Shown here: positions 7,548 through 15,595 of the stretch, piece after piece
How positions within the stretch are numbered: position 1 is the stretch's first letter
Layout: each line of letters begins with the position of its first letter
From: Chitinophagaceae bacterium UBA4407
Lineage (GTDB): Bacteria > Bacteroidota > Bacteroidia > Chitinophagales > Chitinophagaceae
Assembly (NCBI GenBank): GCA_002390845.1
Contig: DGQT01000094.1
Span: 1 to 64,000 of the forward strand
Length of the DNA stretch: 64,000 nt
Reading direction: 5' to 3'
The notes under the pieces: generated by a model
Told to the model about the DNA's origin: nothing
The model's input: the letters and a program-made list of their open reading frames with translations, nothing else
The model's database searches: none
Translations under genes and position numbers: made by a program

Positions 7548-8582
7548 ATGAGAAGAGTTGTTTTCATTTTCTTAATTGCTGCTGCAGCCTGCAACCAGCC
7601 GCAACAACCGGCAAACAATACCATTACGCTGCAGGAATATTTTGCACCGAAAGATTCGGGTGTACAAACAGGCGGCGTAAAAATGGTCGCTATAAAAACT
7701 CCGGTTGGCAACTTCAATGTCTGGACAAAAACAATTGGCAACAACCCACGCATAAAAGTATTGCTGCTGCATGGTGGCCCCGCCTTTACACACGAATACA
7801 TGGAATGTTTCGAAAGCTTTTTTCCACAGCAGGGTTTTGAAATGATCGAATACGATCAGCTTGGTTCTTACTACAGCGATCAACCAAAAGACAGCAGCCT
7901 GTGGACAACCGAACGGTTTGTAGAAGAAGTAGAGCAGGTGCGCATTGCGCTTGGTTTAACCAAAGATAATTTTTATTTGCTGGGCAATTCATGGGGCGGC
8001 CTGCTAGCAATGGAATACGCATTAAAGTATCAGCAAAATTTAAAGGGCCTTATCATCTGTAACATGGTGGCAAGCATTCCCGCTTACGAAAAATACAATG
8101 CCGTGCTGCGTACACAAATGCGCAAATCGCTTGTAGATTCTTTACAGAATTACGAAGCTAAAGGCATGTTTAAAGACCCTACTTACCAGGCACTTGTTTA
8201 CAGCGAATATTATACGCAACATCTTTGCAGGTTACCCGAATGGCCCGATCCTCTTTTGCGTGCACTTAAACATGTGAACGAAGAAATTTATGTAATGATG
8301 CAGGGCCCTAGCGAATTTAAAACAGGTGGCCGACTGCTTACCTGGGACCGCAGTAAAGACCTGCCCAAAATAACGGTGCCCACGCTTACCGTTGGTGCAC
8401 ACTTCGATACAATGGATCCTGAATACATGAAGTGGATGAGTACACAGGTACAGCAAGGAAATTATTTGTATTGCCCCAATGGCAGCCACCTTGCAATGTG
8501 GGACGATCAGCAACATTTTTATCCCGGTATCATTAAGTTTATAAAAGCGGTAGATGACGGAACTTTTAGAGGAGAAAAATAA
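7548..8582 (+). CDS. Alpha/beta-hydrolase lipoprotein, proline iminopeptidase-like
   Basis: Lipid-anchored serine hydrolase of 344 residues. The N-terminus MRRVVFIFLIAAAACNQ is a short SPII signal with Cys at residue 15, which fixes the ATG at 7548 rather than an upstream in-frame start at 7464 inside the repeat. The body matches the S33 (proline iminopeptidase) branch: LLLHGGP (oxyanion loop), then YDQLGSYYSDQP, and the nucleophile elbow GNSWGG with Ser148. A late GAHFDTMDP (acid) and GSHLAMWDD (His) complete the triad. Family members remove N-terminal proline or cleave small esters and amides; substrate here is unknown. It probably acts in the periplasm or at the outer membrane. Confidence 0.88.
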   Translation: MRRVVFIFLIAAAACNQPQQPANNTITLQEYFAPKDSGVQTGGVKMVAIKTPVGNFNVWTKTIGNNPRIKVLLLHGGPAFTHEYMECFESFFPQQGFEMIEYDQLGSYYSDQPKDSSLWTTERFVEEVEQVRIALGLTKDNFYLLGNSWGGLLAMEYALKYQQNLKGLIICNMVASIPAYEKYNAVLRTQMRKSLVDSLQNYEAKGMFKDPTYQALVYSEYYTQHLCRLPEWPDPLLRALKHVNEEIYVMMQGPSEFKTGGRLLTWDRSKDLPKITVPTLTVGAHFDTMDPEYMKWMSTQVQQGNYLYCPNGSHLAMWDDQQHFYPGIIKFIKAVDDGTFRGEK

Positions 8583-8606
8583 TAGGTAGAGAGTTGAATG
8601 TAATGA

Positions 8607-8690
8607 TTTTTTTTGAGCCAGACAGAAGTTCTTTTATGATCGTTCCTTGCGTCGCACACTTGTACGTTCTGATCTTTTTTGAGCCGTAAA
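8607..8690. repeat. PIE copy, left arm only
   Basis: T8 followed by GAGCCAGAC (8607-8623), then the left core TTGCGTCGCACACTTGTACG at 8647-8666. A second, short TTTTTTGAGCCG at 8675-8686 replaces the normal right half. Confidence 0.8.
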
Positions 8691-8733
8691 AACCACACAT
8701 AGTAAACTATTTCTAATAATTAAATGTTGCAGT

Positions 8734-9339
8734 ATGATTAAGAAAATAAGCAGGGAAAGATGTTACGGAATGTTTTCAAAATTCCCATCTACTTTTGCAG
8801 TAAGTGATCAGTTTACTTATCCCGATCTGTTTAAAAGTTATACACTTACGGTTGAATCTAAATCAGCAAAGGGGCATGCAAAAAATATTGCAGTCGCATT
8901 ACAGCAACTGGCTGTAAGCATGAACATTACTTCGTTTATTTTTTTGGGCGATACAGGCGTAGCATGGCTTTCGCAGGAGAATAATTACGGCCCGGTAAAA
9001 GAAGCCATGCAATTTTTAGAAGCAGAAAAGATTGGAAAGAAATTCAACGGTGGGTTGCAGGTAAAAACAGAAGATTTGAATGGTTTTATTCCACATTTAT
9101 TCTGGCTGGTACGTTGTAATGCAGCTTTGCCCATTTTTTATTTTATGAACGAAGAGCAAACTGTACTCGCCAATTTTTGTCAATACGGAAACATACATTT
9201 TTCAACGCTTAATAAAAGCACCGACAAATTATTTCATAAACATCTTGCCCAATCGGGTCTGAAAATTTTTACAGACACGTATTGCTATGAAAGTTTTTCG
9301 AAAACCCGGAAGATTGCCGGAAGGGGATTAAGTGTGTAA
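8734..9339 (+). CDS. Hypothetical protein, 201 aa
   Basis: Unrecognised soluble protein. It has no signal peptide or clear membrane segment. The centre reads SMNITSFIFLGDTGVAWLSQENNYGPVKEAMQFLE, suggesting an alpha/beta fold, and a hydrophobic stretch FIPHLFWLVRCNAALPIFYF follows around residues 115-135. Five Cys residues are spread through the chain. Its codon usage resembles the neighbouring genes and the frame is intact between two PIE copies, so it is probably a real gene. No function is assigned. Confidence 0.65.
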   Translation: MIKKISRERCYGMFSKFPSTFAVSDQFTYPDLFKSYTLTVESKSAKGHAKNIAVALQQLAVSMNITSFIFLGDTGVAWLSQENNYGPVKEAMQFLEAEKIGKKFNGGLQVKTEDLNGFIPHLFWLVRCNAALPIFYFMNEEQTVLANFCQYGNIHFSTLNKSTDKLFHKHLAQSGLKIFTDTYCYESFSKTRKIAGRGLSV

Positions 9340-9394
9340 GCTTTTGAAACTAACAGCGGGACTGCATTGAAGTGCTGAATAAAATTATTGCAGA

Positions 9395-9528
9395 TGCAGT
9401 GTGCGATCCCGAAATAAATTCGGGACAGGCTGCCACACTTCGCTTAAATGTCGCCATGAAAACGGAACTGTGAACCGAGCGTGGCAACAAAAGCCTCATA
9501 GTAGCAATGGCGACGGGTCAATAAAAAA
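9395..9528. repeat. PIE copy with nested GCCACGCTCGG module
   Basis: The right core is split: GTGCGA at about 9401-9406, then an inserted module, then GCAAC at about 9484-9488. The module includes a perfect small hairpin TCCCGAAATAAATTCGGGA (9407-9425) and the arm GAACCGAGCGTGGCAAC (9472-9488). It ends at the stop codon of the convergent cvpA gene. Confidence 0.75.
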
Positions 9529-10065
9529 CTAAGTGGCATTTGGTGCAACAGTTCCAAAGAAATTTTGAAGATCCTGGAACATGTCTTTAAAAACAGGAAT
9601 TACAGAACCAATTAGCTCGATAACCTTTGGACCCCAGGGTTCAATAAGGGTGTAGGTTTGAGAAGACTGCATTGTTTCGTTTTTCAGGATATTCATTTGC
9701 GTTGCATAGAATAATATAATGCTGTAAACCATTATGTACAGTAGCAAGTACAAAATAATACCACCGATTTTATTCAGCCACCCAAGCAATACCAGCTCTA
9801 CACTTGCCTGGATTATACCCGCAATCCAACGTACTAAAATAATCACTGCAATCATCACTGCGGCAAATGAAATAAACGGCAGCCACTGTGCGCCGATATT
9901 TGTATTTGTTTGCAACCAGCCAGAAACCAATACCGAGAATTTTATTGCGGCGGCAAGACCAATCATTATTGCAAGAAAAGAAAATACAGCTACAATTAAG
10001 CCACGGCGGTATCCTTTAAATACAGCCATTACAATGATGATTAAAAAAATGATATCGATAACCAT
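9529..10065 (-). CDS. cvpA: CvpA family protein
   Basis: Inner-membrane protein of 178 residues with four predicted membrane helices: residues about 2-20, 24-45, 60-85 and 100-125. The N-terminus MVIDIIFLIIIVMAVFKGYRRGLIVAVFSFLAI matches the CvpA signature (helix, then G-x-x-R/K-G, then a second helix). CvpA is needed for colicin V production in E. coli, and in other bacteria it affects envelope homeostasis. It is the third gene of an operon gldC-yqeY-cvpA on the minus strand, with gaps of 28-30 bases. Confidence 0.9.
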   Translation of the reverse strand: MVIDIIFLIIIVMAVFKGYRRGLIVAVFSFLAIMIGLAAAIKFSVLVSGWLQTNTNIGAQWLPFISFAAVMIAVIILVRWIAGIIQASVELVLLGWLNKIGGIILYLLLYIMVYSIILFYATQMNILKNETMQSSQTYTLIEPWGPKVIELIGSVIPVFKDMFQDLQNFFGTVAPNAT

Positions 10066-10093
10066 TATTAATTAACTGTAGTGGTTGAACAGA

Positions 10094-10546
10094 CTACTTT
10101 GCCAGCAATTCTTTTACGGCCGCAGATATTGCTTTACCGTCTGTTTTACCTGCAAGTTGTTTTGTGGCAACACCCATAACCTTGCCCATATCGGCAGGAG
10201 AGGTTGCGCCCACTTCAGCAATGATTTTTGCAACGGCTTCTTTTAATTCAGCTTCGCTCATTTGTTTGGGCATAAACTTTTCGATCACTGCAATTTCATC
10301 CAGTTCTTTTTGTGCAAGGTCGGCGCGGTTTTGCTGCTGGTAAATTTCTAATGAATCTTTACGCTGCTTCATCATTTTCTGCAGCATTTTCTGTTCTGTT
10401 TCCGGCGATATTTCACCATGCGCACCCGGTTCTGTTTTTGCTTTAATGATCTCTGCTTTTATGGCACGCAAACCACGCAAAGTTGCTTCTGCTTTGGCTT
10501 TCATGGCATCTTTCATTTCATCCATTACTTGTGACTCTAAGCTCAT
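10094..10546 (-). CDS. GatB/YqeY domain-containing protein
   Basis: 150-residue YqeY-type protein, sharing the C-terminal helical tRNA-binding domain of GatB but lacking the amidotransferase part. Recognisable stretches are MKDAMKAKAEATLRGLRAIKAEIIKAKTEPG, then KMMKQRKDSLEIYQQQNRADLAQKE, FMPKQMSEAEL, and the glycine-rich MGKVMGVATKQLAGKTDGKAIS near the C-terminus. It is thought to interact with tRNA, but the exact role is unknown. It lies between gldC and cvpA in a tight operon. Confidence 0.93.
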   Translation of the reverse strand: MSLESQVMDEMKDAMKAKAEATLRGLRAIKAEIIKAKTEPGAHGEISPETEQKMLQKMMKQRKDSLEIYQQQNRADLAQKELDEIAVIEKFMPKQMSEAELKEAVAKIIAEVGATSPADMGKVMGVATKQLAGKTDGKAISAAVKELLAK

Positions 10547-10576
10547 AAATTTTTTTTATAGTTATGATTAATGCAA

Positions 10577-10921
10577 TTACTTATTCTCTTTTACCTGCTG
10601 CTCCCTGAATTTATTGTAAAAATCTTTAGCGAACTTTTTCATGTCGGCTACCTGTTCTTTATTGTTAGTGGCACGCAGGTAGGTATCGGCCATTGATGTA
10701 ATTGTCTGATAAAAGAAATCGGCCATTTCGTCAACCATCATGTCTTTTGTCCAGAGATCAATACGCAGGGCACTTTTGTCTGCACCATCCCAAAATGCAA
10801 GCATCATAGCTTTTGCTTTTTGTGTTTCATCTGCGGTACTGCTGTCAGCCTTCCAGTTGATCTGCTCAGGAACTTTATCCTTGTCTAAGTGAACGTCAAT
10901 CGTAATTGTTGAAGTATGCAT
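10577..10921 (-). CDS. gldC: Gliding motility protein GldC
   Basis: 114-residue cytoplasmic protein matching GldC: TSTITIDVHLDKDKVPEQINWKADSS, then AKAMMLAFWDGADKSALRIDLWTKDMMVDEMADFF. In Flavobacterium, GldC is an accessory factor for gliding. Its presence, with gldA at 35015, marks the organism as a gliding-lineage Bacteroidota. It is the first gene of a gldC-yqeY-cvpA operon. A good promoter (TTTG, 20 bases, TACATTTG) lies just upstream. Confidence 0.93.
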   Translation of the reverse strand: MHTSTITIDVHLDKDKVPEQINWKADSSTADETQKAKAMMLAFWDGADKSALRIDLWTKDMMVDEMADFFYQTITSMADTYLRATNNKEQVADMKKFAKDFYNKFREQQVKENK

Positions 10922-10943
10922 AAGTTTTAAAATTTACCGGTTG

Positions 10944-10975
10944 CAAATGTAACTTAATTGGTTTTGCGCTGCAAA
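10944..10975 (-). promoter_or_regulatory. Bacteroidota promoter of gldC-yqeY-cvpA
   Basis: On the minus strand a TTTG box (near 10972-10975) is followed after 20 bases by TACATTTG (10951-10944), a perfect match to the TAnnTTTG -7 box. It lies 22 bases before the gldC ATG. Confidence 0.6.
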
Positions 10976-10978
10976 GTG

Positions 10979-12079
10979 TTAAGAGTTTAGCCTTTGCCAA
11001 AAATGTTCCAAATATTGTTTTTGTTGAAATATGATTGCCCTTTTCGCTGCGGCCTCACTCAATGTACCTCTAAGTGTTTCGTTTTTATATAACTGAATTA
11101 GCTCGTTGCCCAAAGCTTCATATCCCGGTTCTTTTATTAGTATTGCCCCTGCATCGCCGCAATACTCATCAAGGCTTTCTGTGTAAAATGCAAGAACGGG
11201 TGTTGCAGATTGTAATGCTGCTGTAACCGGCAGCAGGTCTGCATCTGTTGCGGCTATATGCAACAACGCATACGCTGATGCAATCAGGTCTGCTGTTTCT
11301 TTTTTTTCCGCATCGTATACCAGCTTTACATCATCCTTGTATTTGTAAGTATCTAATTTTTCTTCTATGGCGCTGCTAAAACTTTCTTCTTTTGGTAGCA
11401 GTATCAACTGCATACTGCTTTGTTGCCACTTTTTGAATTTCGAAAATGCTTTCAGCAGTTCGGTGAATGCTTTTTCATCATCACCATGTATTACTGCAAT
11501 AAAGTATTCCTTGTTTTCTGCAAACCTGCTTTTTATGTAAAGTTTATCGTGCCATTCAAGCGGTTTGAATAACTCACTTACTGTGTATGGAAGCACGCTC
11601 GTTTTCTTTGTATCTAAAGCGAACGCTTCTTCCAGAAGTTTTTTTGCGTGTTGGGAATAGGTAATAATATGTTTGGCAACTGTTGTACTTTTCTTTAACC
11701 GCCTGAATGCAAGTTGCTGCCATGGAACCATCTTTTTTGCTTGCTGCAACAAAAATATATCAGGAAAGAAAAGTATTTGTTCAATACCGGAACTGGCGCA
11801 GGAACCATAAAGGCAGAGCGTTTTATCAATAGCGTATTTTTTAAAAATTAATGGCAGTTTTACATTGTACCAGTATTTCAATAAAAATCCGCCGGTTGCG
11901 GGAATGATAATATGCAACAGAATATTTTCTTCTGTTAAGCGGTCTTTTGTAAACCGAACAAGATCGTAATCCTTTATAGCGTAATTGTTTTCAGCAGCGG
12001 TATGATCAAGCAGGGTTGAAATATATGCTGCATAATCGTTTACGGTATCGTTACTGTGGTGAATTACTGCAATGCGCAT
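10979..12079 (-). CDS. Glycosyltransferase (GT4-like)
   Basis: Protein of 366 residues with a GT-B, group-1-type layout. The N-terminal Rossmann half begins MRIAVIHHSNDTVNDYAAY and contains HIIIPATGGFLLKYWYNVKLP; the C-terminal half begins near YFIAVIHGDDEKAFTELLKAF. The usual EPxGxxxxE acceptor motif is weak, replaced by IAATDADLLPVTAALQSATPVLAFYTESLDEYCGDAGAI, in which ATPVLA and GDAGAI match the family. The ATG at 12079 is preferred to 12094 because upstream codons come from a G-rich leader. Neighbours (gldC operon, prfA) do not indicate the acceptor. It probably transfers a sugar in envelope or exopolysaccharide synthesis. Confidence 0.75.
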   Translation of the reverse strand: MRIAVIHHSNDTVNDYAAYISTLLDHTAAENNYAIKDYDLVRFTKDRLTEENILLHIIIPATGGFLLKYWYNVKLPLIFKKYAIDKTLCLYGSCASSGIEQILFFPDIFLLQQAKKMVPWQQLAFRRLKKSTTVAKHIITYSQHAKKLLEEAFALDTKKTSVLPYTVSELFKPLEWHDKLYIKSRFAENKEYFIAVIHGDDEKAFTELLKAFSKFKKWQQSSMQLILLPKEESFSSAIEEKLDTYKYKDDVKLVYDAEKKETADLIASAYALLHIAATDADLLPVTAALQSATPVLAFYTESLDEYCGDAGAILIKEPGYEALGNELIQLYKNETLRGTLSEAAAKRAIIFQQKQYLEHFWQRLNS

Positions 12080-12179
12080 AATGAAAGCCCCCATCCCCTG
12101 AAGGGGTGTATTGAACGTAATAATTAATTAATAAGTTTCATTTTATTAAGCAGGTGCACATTGCCGAAAATATTATGCA

Positions 12180-12237
12180 GTACAAGAGTGCGACGCAACC
12201 CCAGCTTAATAGTAGTAAAATTGCCGGGTAGAAAAAT
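12180..12237. repeat. PIE copy, right arm
   Basis: Right core GTACAAGAGTGCGACGCAAC at 12180-12199, outer end TTGCCGGGTAGAAAAAT at 12221-12237. The copy abuts the prfA stop. Confidence 0.8.
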
Positions 12238-12246
12238 CCTCCGGCA

Positions 12247-13311
12247 TTAGTTCTGTTTTTTCATTTTCTCGGCATTTTCCGCCATTTGTAAAGCCTCAAT
12301 AAACTCTTCGATATCGCCACTGATTACTGCCGGTAAATTGTACGATGTTAAGCCAATACGATGGTCTGTAACCCGCCCCTGTGGCCAGTTGTAGGTGCGT
12401 ATCTTGGCGCTTCTGTCGCCGGTACTTACCAATGTTTTCCTGTGTGTTGAAATTTTTTCTTCATGTTTACGCACTTCTTCATCGTATAATTTTGTGCGCA
12501 TCATGGTCATTGCTTTTTCGCGGTTACCAAGCTGGCTTCGTTCTGTTTGGCAAATCACTACGGTGCCGGTAGGAATGTGCGTAAGCATCACTTTTGTTTC
12601 AACTTTGTTTACATTCTGGCCACCTGCGCCACCGCTTCGTGCCGTTTCCATTTTTACATCTGCCGGGTTCAGTTCAAAATCTATCTCTTCTGCTTCGGGC
12701 ATTACAGCAACGGTTGCCGCACTGGTATGCACCCGGCCCTGCGTTTCTGTATTCGGTACGCGCTGAACGCGGTGTACACCGCTTTCGAATTTTAGTGTGC
12801 CATAAACATCTTCGCCCTGCACTTCTACCACTACCTCTTTGTAGCCGCCAACGGTTCCCTCGCTTTCGCTTACAATGGCGGTTTTCCAGCCTTTTTTATT
12901 GCAGTAACGCAGGTACATATTCAGCAGGTCGCCGGCAAATAAACTGGCTTCATCGCCACCGGTACCGGCGCGGATTTCGAGCACCGCATTCTTGTCGTCC
13001 TGCGGATCTTTTGGTATCAGCAGTTTGGTAAGTTCTTTTTCCAGGGATTCCTTTTTTTCTTCCAGTTCGGGCAATTCCATCTTGGCCAGTTCGCGCAATT
13101 CATCATCGCTGCCATTCAATGCTTCTTTGGCAAAAGCGTGGTCTACAAGCACTTTACGGTACTCCTCGTAAGGTGCCACAATTTTTTCCAGTTGCTTATA
13201 TTCTTTGCTGTATTGCTGGTATTCCTTCTGGTTGTTGATGATCTCAGGATTGGTTAATGCAATACCAACCTGCTGAAACCTTGCCTTTATGCCATCTAAC
13301 TGGTCGATCAT
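12247..13311 (-). CDS. prfA: Peptide chain release factor 1
   Basis: RF1, 354 residues, recognises UAA and UAG stop codons and triggers peptide release on the ribosome. The catalytic GGQ is in TARSGGAGGQNVNKVETKV near residue 230. The codon-recognition region reads GVHRVQRVPNTETQGRVHTSAATVAVMPE, the RF1-specific P-x-T loop (PNT here), which rules out RF2. The acidic helical N-terminal domain (IVAPYEEYRKVL...) is present. The gene is monocistronic between two PIE copies. The short upstream gap is occupied by the outer end of a PIE, which must therefore lie near or within its promoter. Confidence 0.97.
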   Translation of the reverse strand: MIDQLDGIKARFQQVGIALTNPEIINNQKEYQQYSKEYKQLEKIVAPYEEYRKVLVDHAFAKEALNGSDDELRELAKMELPELEEKKESLEKELTKLLIPKDPQDDKNAVLEIRAGTGGDEASLFAGDLLNMYLRYCNKKGWKTAIVSESEGTVGGYKEVVVEVQGEDVYGTLKFESGVHRVQRVPNTETQGRVHTSAATVAVMPEAEEIDFELNPADVKMETARSGGAGGQNVNKVETKVMLTHIPTGTVVICQTERSQLGNREKAMTMMRTKLYDEEVRKHEEKISTHRKTLVSTGDRSAKIRTYNWPQGRVTDHRIGLTSYNLPAVISGDIEEFIEALQMAENAEKMKKQN

Positions 13312-13320
13312 TTTTAATAA

Positions 13321-13470
13321 ATTTTATTGGCCGTACTTATGAACTACTATGAAGCTTTCGTTGCCACGCTCGGTTCAAAGTTCCTTTTTCATAGCAACAT
13401 TTACGCGAAGCGTGGCAGCTTGTCCCGAATTAATTTCGGGATCGCACCCTTGAACGTTCCTATCTCTATT
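13321..13470. repeat. PIE copy with nested GCCACGCTCGG module
   Basis: The left core GTTGC (to about 13364) is interrupted by a module running CACGCTCGGTTCAAAGTTCC ... GCGTGGCA ... and ending in hairpin TCCCGAATTAATTTCGGGA (13423-13441). The core then resumes as TCGCACCCTTGAACGTTC (13442-13459). No clear right half follows. The remaining bases up to 13598 hold nothing recognisable. Confidence 0.75.
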
Positions 13471-13578
13471 CAGCAACGGGTTCAATGTTATAACTGCTGC
13501 GGATTCTTTAAACGTAACCACTGCAAAAACAAACGAAATATTAGTACTTCATTCGGGCGGCAAATTTAAGTGATTTCA

Positions 13579-13606
13579 TTGGCTTGAAACATCTCAATTA
13601 ACTTTG
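13579..13606 (+). promoter_or_regulatory. Promoter with -7 box 4 bases before ATG
   Basis: TTGG (13579-13582) and TAACTTTG (13599-13606, perfect TAnnTTTG) lie directly upstream of the ATG at 13611, with only CGTA between. Transcription would start at or very near the A of the ATG, so the mRNA may be leaderless. The same arrangement is seen at gldA. Confidence 0.55.
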
Positions 13607-13610
13607 CGTA

Positions 13611-14810
13611 ATGGCATATAGAAAATTTAAAGCCGATTATATTTTTACAGGTAACGAAATGCTGCACCGCAACCATGTGCTTGTTACCGATGAGCAAGGC
13701 ATTATAAAAGATATTATAACAGTTTCAGATGCGGGAGACGATGTTCAGCAATTTAAAGGCATGCTTACACCGGGGTTTATTAATTGCCATTGCCATCTGG
13801 AATTGAGCCATATGAAAGGCGTTATTCCTAACCGCACCGGTTTGGTTGATTTTCTGTTACAGGTAGTACAGCAACGCAGTGCAGATGAAGCAATTATTTA
13901 CACAGCCATGCGGAATGCAGAACAGGAAATGTACAATGGCGGCATTGTGGCCGTAGGAGATATTTGTAACACTGCGCATTCTATTGGTATAAAACAGAAA
14001 AGCAAAATCCGCTGGCACAATTTTATTGAGGTGCTTGGTTTTACAGAAACTAATGCGCCGGACCGTTTTAGCTTTTATAAAAATATCTATGAACAATTCC
14101 TGCGACTACAAACCACAAATAATAAAATACAAGCATCTCTTGTTCCTCATGCGCCTTATACAGTAAGTGGTAAAATGTTTCAGTTGATAAACGATGCTAC
14201 CGCCGGTAAAGTAATTAGTATCCACAACCAGGAATGTGCAGCCGAAGATGAATTGTATAAAAGCAAATCGGGTGATTTTTTCAGGCTGCTGGATTTTCTT
14301 AAAATTGATACTTCTTTTTTTCGGGCTTCTGGTAAATCATCTTTACAAACTTATTTGCCACTTCTTGATAAAGCTGCCAGTATTTTACTGGTGCATGATA
14401 CATTTACTGAACAGCAGGATATTGATTTTTGTAAACAGCAATCAGAAAGTAATGGTCAGCAAATTTTCTTTTGTATTTGTGCCAATGCCAATCTTTATAT
14501 AGAAGGGCGCATGCCACCATTTGATCTTTTTAGAAAAAATAACTGTGCTATTGTTTTGGGTACTGACAGTTACAGTAGTAACTGGAGCTTAAGTATACTT
14601 GATGAAATGCGGCGCATACAACAGGAGTCTGCTTTTTCTATGCCTACAGCGGAAATTTTAAAATGGGCAACAATCAATGGTGCTAAGGCTTTAAATATTG
14701 ATGATTATCTTGGCAGTTTTGAAAAAGGGAAACAACCGGGTGTTGTATTAATTGATGAATTAACCAATCAATATATTTCTGTGCGATCTAAAGCAAGACG
14801 GATTATTTAG
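13611..14810 (+). CDS. Amidohydrolase / metallo-dependent deaminase family protein
   Basis: Protein of 399 residues in the cytosine-deaminase/chlorohydrolase branch of the amidohydrolase superfamily. It has an N-terminal small beta domain (YIFTGNEMLHRNHVLVTDEQGII). The TIM barrel has the metal motif FINCHCHLELSH near residue 60, the later metal histidines in LVPHAPY and SIHNQE, and LVHDTF and LGTDSYSSNWSLSILDEM, where the Asp is the catalytic base. Related enzymes deaminate or dechlorinate heterocycles; aminofutalosine deaminase of menaquinone synthesis is one relative, but no mqn gene is next to it. The substrate is therefore open. It stands alone with a close promoter at 13599-13606. Confidence 0.8.
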   Translation: MAYRKFKADYIFTGNEMLHRNHVLVTDEQGIIKDIITVSDAGDDVQQFKGMLTPGFINCHCHLELSHMKGVIPNRTGLVDFLLQVVQQRSADEAIIYTAMRNAEQEMYNGGIVAVGDICNTAHSIGIKQKSKIRWHNFIEVLGFTETNAPDRFSFYKNIYEQFLRLQTTNNKIQASLVPHAPYTVSGKMFQLINDATAGKVISIHNQECAAEDELYKSKSGDFFRLLDFLKIDTSFFRASGKSSLQTYLPLLDKAASILLVHDTFTEQQDIDFCKQQSESNGQQIFFCICANANLYIEGRMPPFDLFRKNNCAIVLGTDSYSSNWSLSILDEMRRIQQESAFSMPTAEILKWATINGAKALNIDDYLGSFEKGKQPGVVLIDELTNQYISVRSKARRII

Positions 14811-14830
14811 GATTGCTGAGTGGTATTCCG

Positions 14831-14970
14831 GAACGTACAAGTGTGCCCCCGAGTTCCGCTTCGCTCGTCGGGGTGAACTGCCACGCCTTCTTTGATGCCA
14901 TGAAAGAGGAACTTCGAACCGAGCGTGGCAAGAAAAGATGCCATGTATTCAAATGCCGGGCTCAAAAATG
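14831..14970. repeat. PIE copy with nested module, right half
   Basis: GAACGTACAAGTGTGC (14831-14846) is interrupted by a module opening with a CCCCCGAG...TCGTCGGGG hairpin (14847-14872) and closing GGAACTTCGAACCGAGCGTG. The core then resumes GCAAGAAAAGATGCCATG. The outer end TGCCGGGCTCAAAAATG is at 14954-14970. The module lies at the same core position as in the copies at 9395, 13321, 18212 and 21553. Confidence 0.8.
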
Positions 14971-14977
14971 TATATCA

Positions 14978-15292
14978 TTAATCCTGAACAGGATCGTCGT
15001 GAGTTTCTGCAAGTGCTTTATCGATGATATCTTCTAATGCAGAGAGTTTTGCAGCAGTTTCCTTTAATACAATTTTATCTGTGCCATATTTGTTTTGCTC
15101 TGTGGCAAACCAGATAAGTACCATTGATATAAAATCCTGCATATCTTTTCCGGCAAAATCTCTTTTGAATTCGATGATCTTGTCATTGATCATCTTTACG
15201 GTTTTTCGTAACACTTCCTCGTCTTCGGGTTCTATTTTAAGGCGGTAGGTGCGGTCGCCAATAGTGATGTTTGCAGGAATTAATTCTGGCAT
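14978..15292 (-). CDS. zapA: Cell division protein ZapA
   Basis: 104-residue ZapA homologue that binds FtsZ and stabilises the Z ring. The N-terminal domain reads PANITIGDRTYRLKIEPEDEEVLRKTVKMINDKIIEFKRDF, and a long C-terminal coiled coil follows from KDMQDFISMVLIWFATEQ to the end. It is the last gene of a pheT / coiled-coil gene / zapA block, with 3 bases between it and the coiled-coil gene, an arrangement seen in many Bacteroidota. Confidence 0.92.
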   Translation of the reverse strand: MPELIPANITIGDRTYRLKIEPEDEEVLRKTVKMINDKIIEFKRDFAGKDMQDFISMVLIWFATEQNKYGTDKIVLKETAAKLSALEDIIDKALAETHDDPVQD

Positions 15293-15295
15293 GCT

Positions 15296-15583
15296 TTATA
15301 CGTTTAACAGTGCAATACATTTTTCAATTTCTGAAAGGTAAACTTCAATCCTTTTTTCAAGCAGTTTTTTTTCAGCGGGCAGCAATGTAGCTGTGCTTAA
15401 TTTTATAAGATCGATCTGCTGATGCAGTTGTTGCAGCAAACTGTTTTTTTCGTTTACAGATATGCGCAGTGTTTCAGCCTCTTTTTGCAGCAAAGCATTT
15501 TGTTTTGCCAGCGCCTGGTTTTGTTTAACCAATAACTGAAGCTTACCCTGCAAGCTTTTTAAATGTGCATCAAGCGCTTCCAT
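15296..15583 (-). CDS. Small coiled-coil protein between pheT and zapA
   Basis: 95-residue protein that is almost entirely one predicted coiled coil: heptads run from LDAHLKSLQGKLQLLVKQNQ through LQKEAETLRISVNEKNSLL to QQIDLIKLS. A short C-terminal helix (AEKKLLEKRIEVYLSEIEKCIALL) follows. Its position, 3 bases before zapA and 12 bases after pheT, and its size suggest a cell-division accessory protein, possibly with a ZapB-like role. That role is inferred from context only. Confidence 0.8.
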   Translation of the reverse strand: MEALDAHLKSLQGKLQLLVKQNQALAKQNALLQKEAETLRISVNEKNSLLQQLHQQIDLIKLSTATLLPAEKKLLEKRIEVYLSEIEKCIALLNV

Positions 15584-15595
15584 GCAATGTTGTTT